From contig JACQVF010000078.1 of NCBI GenBank assembly GCA_016209885.1, positions 61,021-125,020 on the forward strand: DNA of 64,000 nt. The letters run 5' to 3'. The first letter of the stretch is position 1, and each line of letters opens with the position of its first letter. The stretch is from Gemmatimonadota bacterium (GTDB taxonomy: Bacteria; Gemmatimonadota; Gemmatimonadetes; Longimicrobiales; Gaopeijiaceae). Below are positions 39,901 to 47,642 of this stretch, one piece after another. The notes under the pieces are model-generated. The model was given only the letters and a program-made list of their open reading frames with translations, made no database searches and was not told the DNA's origin. The position numbers and the translations under genes were made by a program.

Positions 39901-40101
39901 TCGTCGGCGGGAGACTATCTGAGCGCGCGGGCCTTCGGGCACACAGGCTTCACGGGCACGAGTCTGTGGATCGACCCGGAGCTCGAGCTCTTCGTGGTGA
40001 TCCTCACGAACCGGGTGAACCCGAGTCGTGACAATCCGCGTATCTTCCCGCTGCGTCGCGCGGTGCATGACGCGGTCGTGCAGGCCCTCGTGCGTCGGTA
40101 G
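36988..40101 (+). CDS. Fusion lipoprotein: NagZ-like GH3 plus serine beta-lactamase-fold domain
   Basis: The 1037-residue protein has a lipoprotein signal (VLLAAAACA) and a GH3 domain (about 45-600) with K237 in KHFPGHGDT, DSH (H250) and nucleophile D324 in FTDAMTM. A linker spans about 600-660 and a class-C beta-lactamase-type domain runs from about 665 to the end. The latter keeps SLTK (S731, K734), YSD (Y819) and HTG (985-987). Such domains act as D-Ala peptidases, esterases or amidases more often than as lactamases. The fusion would cut both the glycan and the peptide or ester part of a muropeptide. The GH3 half is a paralogue of the preceding gene, so tandem duplication is likely. Confidence 0.9.
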   Translation: MNRGRVPARWAAAVLLAAAACAPPLALRPVGPALPGAHAPLDARTRRWVERTLESLSLREKVGQLMMPWVPGAYAAVSSPEFERIARWVDEGIGGVSISIGLPHSYAGKLNELQRRARVPLLVAADFESGGPGMRLSGSYALPSLLPQGGGTDFPPTMAFGAIGNERIVHEFGRITGVEARAVGVQLDFAPVLDVNSNPENPIINTRAFGESPALVARLGVAFIEGARVGGMLTTAKHFPGHGDTRTDSHIDLPVVRADRARLDAVELVPFRRAAEAGVDAVMTAHVAVPGILGSDGPPATLSPYFLTRLLREELRFGGLVFTDAMTMGAITRRHGTGEAAVLALEAGADVILSPPDLTAAIDAVTAAVESGRIRRERLDAAVRRILEAKARAGLRRGRLVDLDAVDEIVGQRAHTAFADSVAALSITLPRDSAELLPVDTARVRRVLSVTFARPEDLPAGRTFDAILAERLPHVERVRVDSLTPPARYDSIAARAMLVDLVLASAYVPPQAGAGSVGVPQAFAAFVTRLVEGGKPTVLLSLGNPYLLTAVPSVGSYLVTWGGREVSQRAAARAILGLAPITGRLPISLPPFHRAGDGLDRRGPPRATGRAAAGTGLVAAARSGDRGGIMVPSGIGAKNEEVTGRPTGPRADPPREAYVGEADPIAVGMDPARLARVDSILHAGIADSVAPGAAIAVGRYGRLVRLRGYGRLDWAADAPPATDSSLYDVASLTKVVGTATAAMILAEEARLELDAHVARYLPWWRGGGKEGATIRQLLLHRAGLPPFRPLWREVRGREAYERAIAELSVQYPPGDSTLYSDIGLMVMGFVVERISGEPLDVFLRRRVFGPLGMRDTGFRPDPSLLSRIAPTEVDTVFRQTHVHGVVHDENAYALGGVAGHAGLFSSARDLAVFAQMMLDGGTIGRCSDVELPCGAERQPRRVLDRGTIERFAARHDSASSRALGWDTPAAGSSAGDYLSARAFGHTGFTGTSLWIDPELELFVVILTNRVNPSRDNPRIFPLRRAVHDAVVQALVRR

Positions 40102-40111
40102 CGATGGATCC

Positions 40112-41887
40112 ATGACCACCCTGGACTGGCTGATCATCGCCACGTACTTCGGAGCGGCCGCCGCCATCGGGCTCGCAATGGCGAAACGTGCCGGGCGCTC
40201 GCTGGCCGATTACTTCCTGAGCGGACGCGCGCTCCCATGGTGGCTGGCGGGCACGTCCATGGTAGCCACGACCTTTGCGGCGGACACGCCGCTCGCGGTC
40301 ACCGAGCTGGTGGTGAAGCACGGCGTGGCCGGCAACTGGCTGTGGTGGAACATGGTGATGAGCGGCATCCTCACCGTGTTCTTCTATGCGCGGCTTTGGC
40401 GCCGGGCCGATGTATTGACCGACGTGGAGTTCACGGAGATCCGCTACGCCGGCAGGCCGGCGGCGTTCCTGCGCGCGTTCCGCGCCGCGTATCTCGCGCT
40501 CCCCATCAACCTGGTCATCATGGGGTGGGTGAACCTGGCCATGGCGGACATCATCGGGATCACGCTGGAGGTCCCCAGGGCCTGGGCGCTGGTCTTCTGC
40601 TTCGTGCTCGCCAGCGCGTACTCGGCGGTCTCCGGCCTCTGGGGCGTCGTCCTTACCGACTTCTTTCAGTTTGCGCTGGCGGTCACGGGTGCCATCGTTC
40701 TGGCGGTGTTCGCCGTGAACGCGGTGGGCGGGATCACCGGGTTGGAAGAGGGGCTGGCGCGGGCCTACGGGTCGCCCGAGAGGGCGCTCGCGTTGTTCCC
40801 CCGGCCGGGCGTGGCCTGGATGCCCGTGGTCACCCTGATGGTCTATCTGAGCGTCAACTGGTGGGCGGCCTGGTATCCGGGCGCGGAACCCGGCGGCGGC
40901 GGCTACATCGCGCAGCGCATCTTCTCGAGCAAGAGCGAACGGGACGGGATGCTGGCCACGCTCTGGTTCAACATCGCGCACTACGCCGTGCGGCCGTGGC
41001 CGTGGATCCTGGTGGCGCTCGCGACAACGGTCCTTTATCCCGGGCTGGCGAACCCGCGGGAGGGCTACGTGCGCGCGGTGGTCGACCTGCTGCCGCCCGG
41101 GCTGACGGGCCTGGTGCTCGCCTCCTTCGCCGCCGCGTACATGTCCACCATCTCGACCCAGCTCAACTGGGGGGCGAGTTACCTGGTACGCGATCTCTAC
41201 CAGCGGTTCGTGGCGCCCGCTGCCAGACAGGCGCAGCTCGTGCGCGTCTCGCGCCTGGCCACCCTGTTCCTCATGATCGCGAGCCTCCTGGTCACCTACT
41301 TCCTGGGCAGCATCGAGGGCGCCTGGCGCTTCCTGCTGGCGCTGGGTGCCGGGACCGGCCCCGTCTTCCTGCTGCGCTGGTACTGGTGGCGGATCAACGC
41401 ATGGTCCGAGATCTCCGCAATGGTCGCGTCGCTCGTGACCAGTCTGGTCCTCTGGTTCGGCGCCGGCCTCGACCCCGACGACCCGGCCCAGTGGGCCTGG
41501 ATCATGCTCGCGACCGTGGGCGTTTCCACGGCGACATGGCTGGCCGTCACCTACCGGACTCAGCCGGAGCCGGAGCACACGCTCGTGGGCTTCTACCGTC
41601 GGGTGAGGGCCGGGGGCCCGGGCTGGGCGCGCATCGCCGAGGCGGCGGGGCACGGACGGGAGCCCATGACCGGGGGCGTGCTCAACTGGACGAACTGGAT
41701 CGCAGGGGTCGTCAGCGTCTACGCCACGCTCTTCGGCGTCGGGCGGCTCATCTTCCGCGACTGGGCCGGTGGCGCCGCCTACCTGGCCGTGGCGGCCGTT
41801 GCCTTCGCCTGGATCGGCCGCAACGTGCGGGAGTACGCACAGGAGCCGGAATGGCGCGGAGGGGCGCCGGAGACCGCGGTGCCGTGA
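40112..41887 (+). CDS. Sodium:solute symporter (SSS family), first copy
   Basis: The 591-residue transporter has about 13-15 membrane helices and the SSS core: DYFLSGRALPWWLAGTSMVATTFAADTPLAV near the N-terminus and FAAAYMSTISTQLNWGASYLVRDLY in the sodium-site helix. It begins ten bases after the GH3/beta-lactamase gene and is probably in one operon with it. Uptake of the released sugars or muropeptides is the natural inference; the family also moves other sugars, amino acids and acids. ATG 40112 is the first Met matching the family start. Confidence 0.9.
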   Translation: MTTLDWLIIATYFGAAAAIGLAMAKRAGRSLADYFLSGRALPWWLAGTSMVATTFAADTPLAVTELVVKHGVAGNWLWWNMVMSGILTVFFYARLWRRADVLTDVEFTEIRYAGRPAAFLRAFRAAYLALPINLVIMGWVNLAMADIIGITLEVPRAWALVFCFVLASAYSAVSGLWGVVLTDFFQFALAVTGAIVLAVFAVNAVGGITGLEEGLARAYGSPERALALFPRPGVAWMPVVTLMVYLSVNWWAAWYPGAEPGGGGYIAQRIFSSKSERDGMLATLWFNIAHYAVRPWPWILVALATTVLYPGLANPREGYVRAVVDLLPPGLTGLVLASFAAAYMSTISTQLNWGASYLVRDLYQRFVAPAARQAQLVRVSRLATLFLMIASLLVTYFLGSIEGAWRFLLALGAGTGPVFLLRWYWWRINAWSEISAMVASLVTSLVLWFGAGLDPDDPAQWAWIMLATVGVSTATWLAVTYRTQPEPEHTLVGFYRRVRAGGPGWARIAEAAGHGREPMTGGVLNWTNWIAGVVSVYATLFGVGRLIFRDWAGGAAYLAVAAVAFAWIGRNVREYAQEPEWRGGAPETAVP

Positions 41888-42013
41888 CGGCCGCCCTACT
41901 CCTTGGCCGGGGTGCTCCGGCGCAGACGGGGGGCCGCGAACCGCGCACCGACGCCGTGGGCTCCGCGTCTGGCAGCCGCGGGCCCGGCGGCGCGCCGGCG
42001 TGAGCCAGGGCGT

Positions 42014-43513
42014 ATGCGGCCGTTCAACACCCTGGATCTCGGCGTTCTGGTTCTCTACCTGGCGGGCGTTATCGTCTGGGGCGCATGGCTCGGCCGCGGC
42101 CAGCACGGAGGGCGCGACTACTTCCTCGGGAACCGTGAGCTCCCATGGCTGGCCGTGCTCTTGTCCATCGTCGCCACGGAGACGAGCACGCTCACGTTCC
42201 TGAGTATCCCGGGCGTCGCGTATGTCGGCACGCTGGCGTTCCTGCAGCTCACCTTCGGCTACCTGGCCGGGCGTGCGGTCGTTGCCGTCGTGCTGCTGCC
42301 CGCCTATTACCGCGGCGACCTCGCCACGGCCTACCAGCTTTTGGAGTCGCGGTTCGGTCGCGCCACGCGGCGGTTCACCTCCGCGATCTTCATGGTGACG
42401 CGGCTGCTGGCGGACTCGGTGCGCCTCTTCGCCACGGCGATCCCCCTGGCGTTCATCACCGGGTGGCCATACGGGCTCTCCATCCTCGTGATCGGTGCGG
42501 TCACTCTGGTCTACACCTACCTCGGCGGGATCAAGGCGGTCGTCTGGGTCGACGCGCTCCAGATGGCGATCTACCTCCTGGGTGCCGCCGCCGCAGTGGT
42601 GGCTCTCCAGTTGCTCGTTCCCGGGGGGTGGTCCGGCATCCTCTCGGAAGCGGCGCGCGCCGGTAAGACGAGCGTGCTGGACTTCTCCGTGACCGCGGCC
42701 GCGCCATACACGTTCTGGGCCGGCTTGGTGGGCGGCGGCTTCCTCTCCATGGCATCGCACGGGACGGACCAGCTCATCGTGCAGCGGCTCCTCACCTGCC
42801 ATGACCTGCGCGCGAGCCAGAAGGCGCTGGTGGGGAGCGGTGTGGTCGTGATCGGGCAGTTCGCCCTGTTCCTCGCCATCGGGCTCGGGCTCTGGGCATT
42901 CTACGGCGGACAGGCCTTCCCGCGGACCGACGAGATCTTTGCCCGCTTCATCGTCGAGGAGCTACCGCCGGGGATCACGGGGCTTCTCATCGCGGGCGTC
43001 TTCGCCGCCGCCATGTCCACGCTCTCCTCGTCCATCAATTCGCTGGCCTCCGCCAGCGCGTACGACTTCTTCGCGCCGGCGCTCCGCGTGGACCGGGACG
43101 ACCAGCGCACCCTGCGCGCGGGGAAACTCTTCACGCTGCTCTGGGCCATGCTGCTCGTCGGCGGTGCGATCGTCTTCATTCCGCTCAGCCGCCAGGCGGC
43201 GGCCGTGGAGGTGGCGCTGGGGATCGCCTCCCTGGTCTACGGAGGGTTGCTCGGCGCCTTCGCCCTGGGCCTCCTCCTCCCGGCCTCGCGCCAGGGGCAC
43301 GCCATGGTGGCCATGGCTGCGGGGATCGGGGCCGTGGCGGTCCTCTGGGTTGTCGCCCGGCAAAGCGTGGCGTGGCCGTGGTACGTGTTCATCGGCACGG
43401 CGGTGACCTTCGCAGTGGGCAGCGTGGCGGCACGCCTGGCACCCGCGACCGCCTTTGCGCAGCCGAACGCGGGCCCGCCGAGGGAAGGGATCGCCGCGGA
43501 AGGATCGGAGTGA
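42014..43513 (+). CDS. Sodium:solute symporter (SSS family), second copy
   Basis: The 499-residue transporter has the SSS blocks DYFLGNRELPWLAVLLSIVATETSTLTFL, GYLAGR, YTYLGGIKAVVWVDALQ and FAAAMSTLSSSINSLASASAYDF. It is clearly diverged from the first copy, so a different substrate (for example MurNAc versus GlcNAc) is plausible. ATG 42014 fits the first helix. The frame is open further upstream, without homology. The kinase gene follows after 93 bases. Confidence 0.9.
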   Translation: MRPFNTLDLGVLVLYLAGVIVWGAWLGRGQHGGRDYFLGNRELPWLAVLLSIVATETSTLTFLSIPGVAYVGTLAFLQLTFGYLAGRAVVAVVLLPAYYRGDLATAYQLLESRFGRATRRFTSAIFMVTRLLADSVRLFATAIPLAFITGWPYGLSILVIGAVTLVYTYLGGIKAVVWVDALQMAIYLLGAAAAVVALQLLVPGGWSGILSEAARAGKTSVLDFSVTAAAPYTFWAGLVGGGFLSMASHGTDQLIVQRLLTCHDLRASQKALVGSGVVVIGQFALFLAIGLGLWAFYGGQAFPRTDEIFARFIVEELPPGITGLLIAGVFAAAMSTLSSSINSLASASAYDFFAPALRVDRDDQRTLRAGKLFTLLWAMLLVGGAIVFIPLSRQAAAVEVALGIASLVYGGLLGAFALGLLLPASRQGHAMVAMAAGIGAVAVLWVVARQSVAWPWYVFIGTAVTFAVGSVAARLAPATAFAQPNAGPPREGIAAEGSE

Positions 43514-43606
43514 GGCACTCCCCCGGACGCCAGCTCTCGCGCTCGAGTCGAAGGGCGCGGATCATCGTGGGGGTGGCCCGCATGGTGAACGCCGTGCTCG
43601 CCGGCC

Positions 43607-44545
43607 GTGGCTGAGTTCGTGGTGGGCGTGGATGGCGGCGGCACGCGGACGCGCGCCCTCGCCCTCGACCTCGAGGGGCGGGAACTCGGGGAAGGCGAGG
43701 CGGAAGGTGCGCTCGTGGACCCGCGGCAGCCGGACGCCGCCGCGGATGCCATCTTCGCAGCCATGACCCGCGCGGCTGAGAGTGCCGGCGTGACGCTCCC
43801 GGCCACCGCCCTCTGCGCAGGGCTCGCGGGCGGCGGGCGCGAGCCGGAGCGGAGCCGGGTAGGGGAGACGCTTCGGCGCCGTCAGGTCGCGAAAAGCGTA
43901 CAGATCGTGACCGACGCGGAGGCGGCCTTCTTCGACGCCTTCGGCGACGGGCCCGGAATCCTGGTCATCGCAGGGACCGGGTCGATGGCATGGGGACGCG
44001 GCGAGTCCGGGGCCACGCTGCGCGTCGGCGGGTGGGGTGCGCTCCTGGGTGACGAGGGAAGCGGCTATGACATCGGGAGAAACGCTCTGCAGGCCGCCGT
44101 CCGGGCCGCCGACCAGAGGGCGCCCGAAACCCGCCTCCTGGATGCGATCCTCGGCCAGCTCCGGGTTGGTGCGCCCGAAGCGCTCATTCCCTGGGCCGCC
44201 CGCGCCACGAAGGCGGACATCGCCGCCCTCGCTCCCCTCGCGTGCAAGGTGGCTCAGGCGGGCGACCCTGCCGCACTCCGGATCCTCGAGGAGGCGCTTC
44301 AGGACCTCGACCGCCACGTCGCGGCCCTCATCCGCAGGCTGGGTCCCTGGAGCCGGCCGTCCGAGGTGGCGCCGGCCGGCGGACTCATCGGCCGGGGGGG
44401 GCCCCTTCACAACGCGTTCCTGCGGGCGATCCGGCATCACGGCTGTACCCCCGTGCGTGCCCCTGTTCGGCCCGCCCGTGGCGCCGCCCGCCTCGCCCTG
44501 CGCGCCGCCCTGGAAACGGGCGGCGAGGAGCAGCCGACGGCCTGA
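43607..44545 (+). CDS. BadF/BadG-type sugar kinase (GlcNAc/MurNAc kinase-like)
   Basis: The 312-residue ASKHA kinase shows phosphate-1 motif GVDGGGTRTRA (7-17), IAGTGSMAWG (phosphate-2 region) and GDEGSGYDIG, all typical of N-acetylglucosamine kinases of the BadF/NagK/MurK group. As the last gene of the salvage block it would phosphorylate imported GlcNAc and/or MurNAc. A MurNAc-6-P etherase (murQ) and NagA/NagB are not in the window. The start is GTG 43607. Confidence 0.87.
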   Translation: MAEFVVGVDGGGTRTRALALDLEGRELGEGEAEGALVDPRQPDAAADAIFAAMTRAAESAGVTLPATALCAGLAGGGREPERSRVGETLRRRQVAKSVQIVTDAEAAFFDAFGDGPGILVIAGTGSMAWGRGESGATLRVGGWGALLGDEGSGYDIGRNALQAAVRAADQRAPETRLLDAILGQLRVGAPEALIPWAARATKADIAALAPLACKVAQAGDPAALRILEEALQDLDRHVAALIRRLGPWSRPSEVAPAGGLIGRGGPLHNAFLRAIRHHGCTPVRAPVRPARGAARLALRAALETGGEEQPTA

Positions 44546-44650
44546 CGGGAAGCGTGCCCGTCGTCGCACGCACCTTTGCACCCGGGGGCGCGCCGCCGCG
44601 ATGGCGGATCGATCGACACCCGGTTGGTGGTTCTGCCGTCCTCACATTTC

Positions 44651-44668
44651 TGACAGATTCGCCTGTCA
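44651..44668. promoter_or_regulatory. Palindromic upstream activating site candidate for hsp20
   Basis: TGACAG-N6-CTGTCA is a perfect 6-bp dyad with a 6-base spacer. It lies 72 bases upstream of the sigma-54-type -24/-12 element, a typical distance for an enhancer-binding-protein site. Confidence 0.5.
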
Positions 44669-44739
44669 TACCGCGCGTGGTGGGTGCCAGTTTTGCGGCA
44701 CCACTCTGCCGTTCTTGCGCCGCCGCCGCGCCTGAGGAC

Positions 44740-44754
44740 TGGCACGGAATCTGC
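44740..44754 (+). promoter_or_regulatory. Sigma-54-type (-24/-12) promoter upstream of hsp20
   Basis: TGGCACGGAATCTGC has the invariant GG and GC spaced by ten bases and matches TGGCACG at -24. The -12 part is CTGC instead of TTGC. Transcription would start near 44766, leaving a leader of about 115 bases before hsp20. The surrounding 335-base gap (44546-44880) carries no gene. Confidence 0.6.
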
Positions 44755-44880
44755 CAACTTCAGAAGGCGGACCGGACGACCGCCCCGGACGGAGGCCGGC
44801 CATCGGCCAGCGAGCCGGCATGCGGGCGGCAGACTGGAACGATCCCAGAACGACCCCAGAAGGAAAGGAGATGTTGAGGT

Positions 44881-45345
44881 ATGGCGATCATTCGGTACCG
44901 TAGCAGCAATCCAGACTGGGCGGTGACTCCCTGGCGTGAGCTGACCGATCTGCACGGTCGGCTGAGCCGCCTCATGGACGAAGCGTTCGGCGCCGGTGGC
45001 GTCGCCGCGGGCACCTCATGCGTTCCCGCCGTGGCTGTGGTCGAGAACGCGAATCATCTGCTCGTCGCGTGCGAGCTGCCGGGGATGACGGCCGACGACG
45101 TGGACATTCGGCTCGAAAACAACGTGCTGACCATCTCGGGCGAGAAGAAGGAGGAGCGCGCCGATCAGGATAGGGACCGCCGCTACCATCTGTGGGAGCG
45201 GGCCTATGGCGCATTCCAGCGGTCGTTCGCGTTGCCGCGAAACGTGGATCCGGGGATCTCCGCGCAGTTCGCGAACGGCGTGCTGACCATCCGGCTGCCG
45301 AAGACGGCGGAGGCGATGGGCCGCCGGATCCAGATCTCCCCCTGA
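44881..45345 (+). CDS. Hsp20/alpha-crystallin family small heat-shock protein
   Basis: The 154-residue ATP-independent holdase has an alpha-crystallin domain from about 45 to 140 (VVENANHLLVACELPGM, NNVLTISGEKK). It ends with the ANGVLTIRLPK strand and the short IQI tail (IxI motif) used in oligomerisation. AAGGAG ten bases before the ATG is the ribosome binding site. A sigma-54-type promoter and a palindrome lie upstream. The stop codon lies in the target duplication of the inserted element that follows. Confidence 0.94.
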   Translation: MAIIRYRSSNPDWAVTPWRELTDLHGRLSRLMDEAFGAGGVAAGTSCVPAVAVVENANHLLVACELPGMTADDVDIRLENNVLTISGEKKEERADQDRDRRYHLWERAYGAFQRSFALPRNVDPGISAQFANGVLTIRLPKTAEAMGRRIQISP

Positions 45346-45346
45346 G

Positions 45347-45550
45347 GGTTCGTTACGAAATAACTGCGTCAACACCGAGGCCGAGCGAGGAGCCGCCAGG
45401 CAAGGCGCAACCCTGGGGTCCCCACGCAACGAACGTTGCGTGGGGTAGAGGCCGACGAAGGCAACCTAGCGGAGCCGGTTGTCGAGGAGGCGCAACGCAG
45501 CCTGGCGGCTCCGCAGCCGGCCGAATGTAGCAGTTATTTCGTGACGAACC
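45347..45550. mobile_element. MITE-like element of 204 bp with 21-bp terminal inverted repeats
   Basis: The two ends are inverted copies (GGTTCGTTACG..AACTGC at the left, GCAGTT..CGTGACGAACC at the right) with 20 of 21 positions matching. CTGAG flanks both ends as a 5-bp direct duplication, and the left copy contains the hsp20 stop TGA. Inside there is a perfect 12-bp stem hairpin (45420-45445, CCCCACGCAACG-AA-CGTTGCGTGGGG) and an imperfect subterminal inverted repeat around AGCCGCCAGGC. No coding capacity is seen. It now separates the convergent hsp20 and arginase-family genes and may act as a bidirectional terminator. Confidence 0.75.
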
Positions 45551-45619
45551 CTGAGTGAGACGGGGTGCGATCTTGCGAGCGAGCGGGGCGCCGCCGCCCC
45601 GCTCGCCTTTCACCCGTCC

Positions 45620-46630
45620 TCAGGCGCCGGCCGTCCGGCGCGTGAATCCGGCGAGCATCTCGAGCAGCAGGCGGGCCGCAAGTTTCGCCGTGCGGTCGCC
45701 CGAGTCGAGGGCTGGCGAGAGCTCGGTGATGTCGGCACCCACCAGAGCGGCATTTCGCATCAGCGTGTTCAGGAACGCGATGATCTCGCGGCTCGAGAGC
45801 CCGCCCGGGCAGGCGTGCGCCGTCGCAGGAGCGTAGGCCGGGTCCACTACATCCAGGTCGACGGAGAGGTAGAGGGCGCGCGAGCGGGGGGCGATCCGCT
45901 CCAGCACGACCTCCGCCGTGCGCTCGGCGCCCCAGCGCGCCAGATCGTCTACCATGATGAGGTGGACGCCGCTCTCTCGCATCCACTCGGTGAACATGCG
46001 CGAGTTCGCGAACGGCCGCAGCCCCACCACCGCCGTCTGTCCACCGCGGGTGAGGCCGGCCCTCAGCACCGAGCTGAAGGGCGCGCCGCGCCCCAGCGTC
46101 TCCGAGTCCTCTTCCTCCCGCGTGTCCAGGTGCGCGTCCAGGATCAGAAGCGCTACATCCCCTTGCGTGAGACCCACGGACACCCCGGACAGCACGGCTT
46201 CGGTGAGGGTGTGCGTTCCGCCCACGAAGAGAGGCCGGGCCCCCATGCGGAACAGGGAGGCCGCGGTCTCGTGGATGAGGCGCAGACTATCCCGCAGGGA
46301 TCTGCTCGCAAACTCCAGGTCGCCCCAGTCGGCCAGCGCGCCGAGCGTGCGCAGATCACCGTCCGGCTCGCCCGCATACGTGCTGAACCCGCCAAGCGCT
46401 GCTCGGATCGCCGCAGGTCCCGCCGCGCTCCCGGATGCGGCAGCATCGCCGGGTCGCCCGAGCGGTACGCCCACCAGCACGGGTGCCTCTGCGGGCAACT
46501 GTGCGTCCCGATCCACCAACCGAAGCAGCGCCCGGAACTCGGCGGGACCTGAGGGCGATGGGCGAACCGGCGTTACGCCGGAATGGGGCGCCGATGGGTG
46601 CCCGTCACCTTCCCCGCCGCTCGAGCTCAC
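45620..46630 (-). CDS. Arginase/agmatinase/formiminoglutamase-family ureohydrolase
   Basis: The protein is about 336 residues from the likely GTG start at 46630; the frame stays open to 46822 without homology. All six metal ligands of the dimanganese centre can be placed: H140 in GGTH, D165, H167 and D169 in DAHLDTR, D258 and D260 in SVDLDVVDP. The first motif is normally GGDHS, so the Asp-to-Thr change (GGTHT) is unusual. Substrate (arginine, agmatine, formimidoyl-Glu or another guanidino compound) cannot be set from sequence. It is co-directional with the IMPase-family gene upstream. Confidence 0.85.
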   Translation of the reverse strand: MSSSGGEGDGHPSAPHSGVTPVRPSPSGPAEFRALLRLVDRDAQLPAEAPVLVGVPLGRPGDAAASGSAAGPAAIRAALGGFSTYAGEPDGDLRTLGALADWGDLEFASRSLRDSLRLIHETAASLFRMGARPLFVGGTHTLTEAVLSGVSVGLTQGDVALLILDAHLDTREEEDSETLGRGAPFSSVLRAGLTRGGQTAVVGLRPFANSRMFTEWMRESGVHLIMVDDLARWGAERTAEVVLERIAPRSRALYLSVDLDVVDPAYAPATAHACPGGLSSREIIAFLNTLMRNAALVGADITELSPALDSGDRTAKLAARLLLEMLAGFTRRTAGA

Positions 46631-46802
46631 ACCGGATACCAAGGCGCGTACCCCCTTGTCGCCGGCTCGCCCCACTCGCCCGGGCGATCCGGCGGTGCTC
46701 CCCGCACAAACGATCTGCCGGCGAAAGCCACTCGGCGCACGTGGCGTCCAGGTTCTCGGATCGCCCCGACGCTGAACTCCGTCCGCAGGCCTTGATCGCC
46801 GC

Positions 46803-47642
46803 TCAGCGGGTGCCCGCCTCACCTCTCACCAGGTCACCCAGCCGATCATATAAATATATGTTTCCGGCGAGAATCGCGCCTCCCTCCAGATCGAGCTCGC
46901 CGCCGTCCAGACGCGAGACCACGCCGCCGGCCTCGCGAACGATGATCGTGCCCGCGGCGATGTCCCAGGGATCGAGCCACAGCTCCCAGAAGGCGTCCAG
47001 GTATCCGGTGGCGAGATAGCAGAGGTCGAGGGCGGCGGAGCCGCCGCGCCGGATCCCCGACACCTGGGGAAGGACCCGGTCGAACTGGGTCAGGTACTCC
47101 GGAAGCAGATGAAGGGTCTTGAAGGGGAAGCCGGTGCCGATCAGCGCCTGGCCGAGGTTTCGGATACCGGAGACGCGGATGCGCCGTCCGTTCTTGAACG
47201 CGCCGAGGCCGCGGGCGGCCCACCAGCGCTCGCCGGTCACGGGGCAAACCACGGCGCCGGCGGCGGGTAGTCCGTCCAGGGATACGGCGACGGAGGCCGA
47301 GAACTGGGGATGGCCGTGGAGAAAGTTCGTGGTGCCATCCAGGGGGTCCACGATCCAAAGGCGACCGGACGCCCTCGCAACGTCCGCGTCGCCGGAGCCC
47401 TCCTCCGCTAGGATGCGGTGACCGGGGTGGCGCTGCCGAATGACCTCGAGGGCGGCCTGTTCCGCCTCGCGATCCACTTCCGTGACGAAGTTGCGCCTGC
47501 CCTTCTCCTCCCAGGCCTCGGTGGGGACACGCCCGACGCGGCGCCGGTGCACTTCGGCGGCTGCTTCCGCCGCCGCGAGGGCGGTGCGCACGAATTCCGT
47601 CAAGGACACCCGACGTTCCTCCCCGTCCATACAGGCCGTCAC
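46803..47642 (-). CDS. Inositol-monophosphatase-family phosphatase
   Basis: The protein is about 279 residues, with metal and catalytic motifs EEGSG (about 82-86), VDPLDGTTNF and WDIAAGTIIVREAGG. The family covers inositol-1-phosphatases, 3'-phosphoadenosine phosphatases (CysQ) and fructose-1,6-bisphosphatases; the WDIAAG form is nearest to SuhB-type enzymes. GTG 47642 has GGGAG six bases upstream and is preferred over the earlier ATG at 47669 and the later ATG at 47630. Confidence 0.9.
   Translation of the reverse strand: MTACMDGEERRVSLTEFVRTALAAAEAAAEVHRRRVGRVPTEAWEEKGRRNFVTEVDREAEQAALEVIRQRHPGHRILAEEGSGDADVARASGRLWIVDPLDGTTNFLHGHPQFSASVAVSLDGLPAAGAVVCPVTGERWWAARGLGAFKNGRRIRVSGIRNLGQALIGTGFPFKTLHLLPEYLTQFDRVLPQVSGIRRGGSAALDLCYLATGYLDAFWELWLDPWDIAAGTIIVREAGGVVSRLDGGELDLEGGAILAGNIYLYDRLGDLVRGEAGTR

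Noticed and set aside
36781..42802. Two long minus-strand open frames (1128 and 932 codons) opposite the GH3 and symporter genes
   Set aside because: Both are shadows produced by codon-position GC bias; the plus-strand proteins carry all expected motifs.
44670..44692. Minus-strand TGGCACCCACCACGC resembling a second -24/-12 promoter
   Set aside because: The -12 part is poor and no divergent gene exists; the upstream gene is on the plus strand.
46631..46822. N-terminal extension of the arginase-family protein
   Set aside because: The upstream residues are low complexity, have no homology pattern and would overlap the end of the neighbouring gene.
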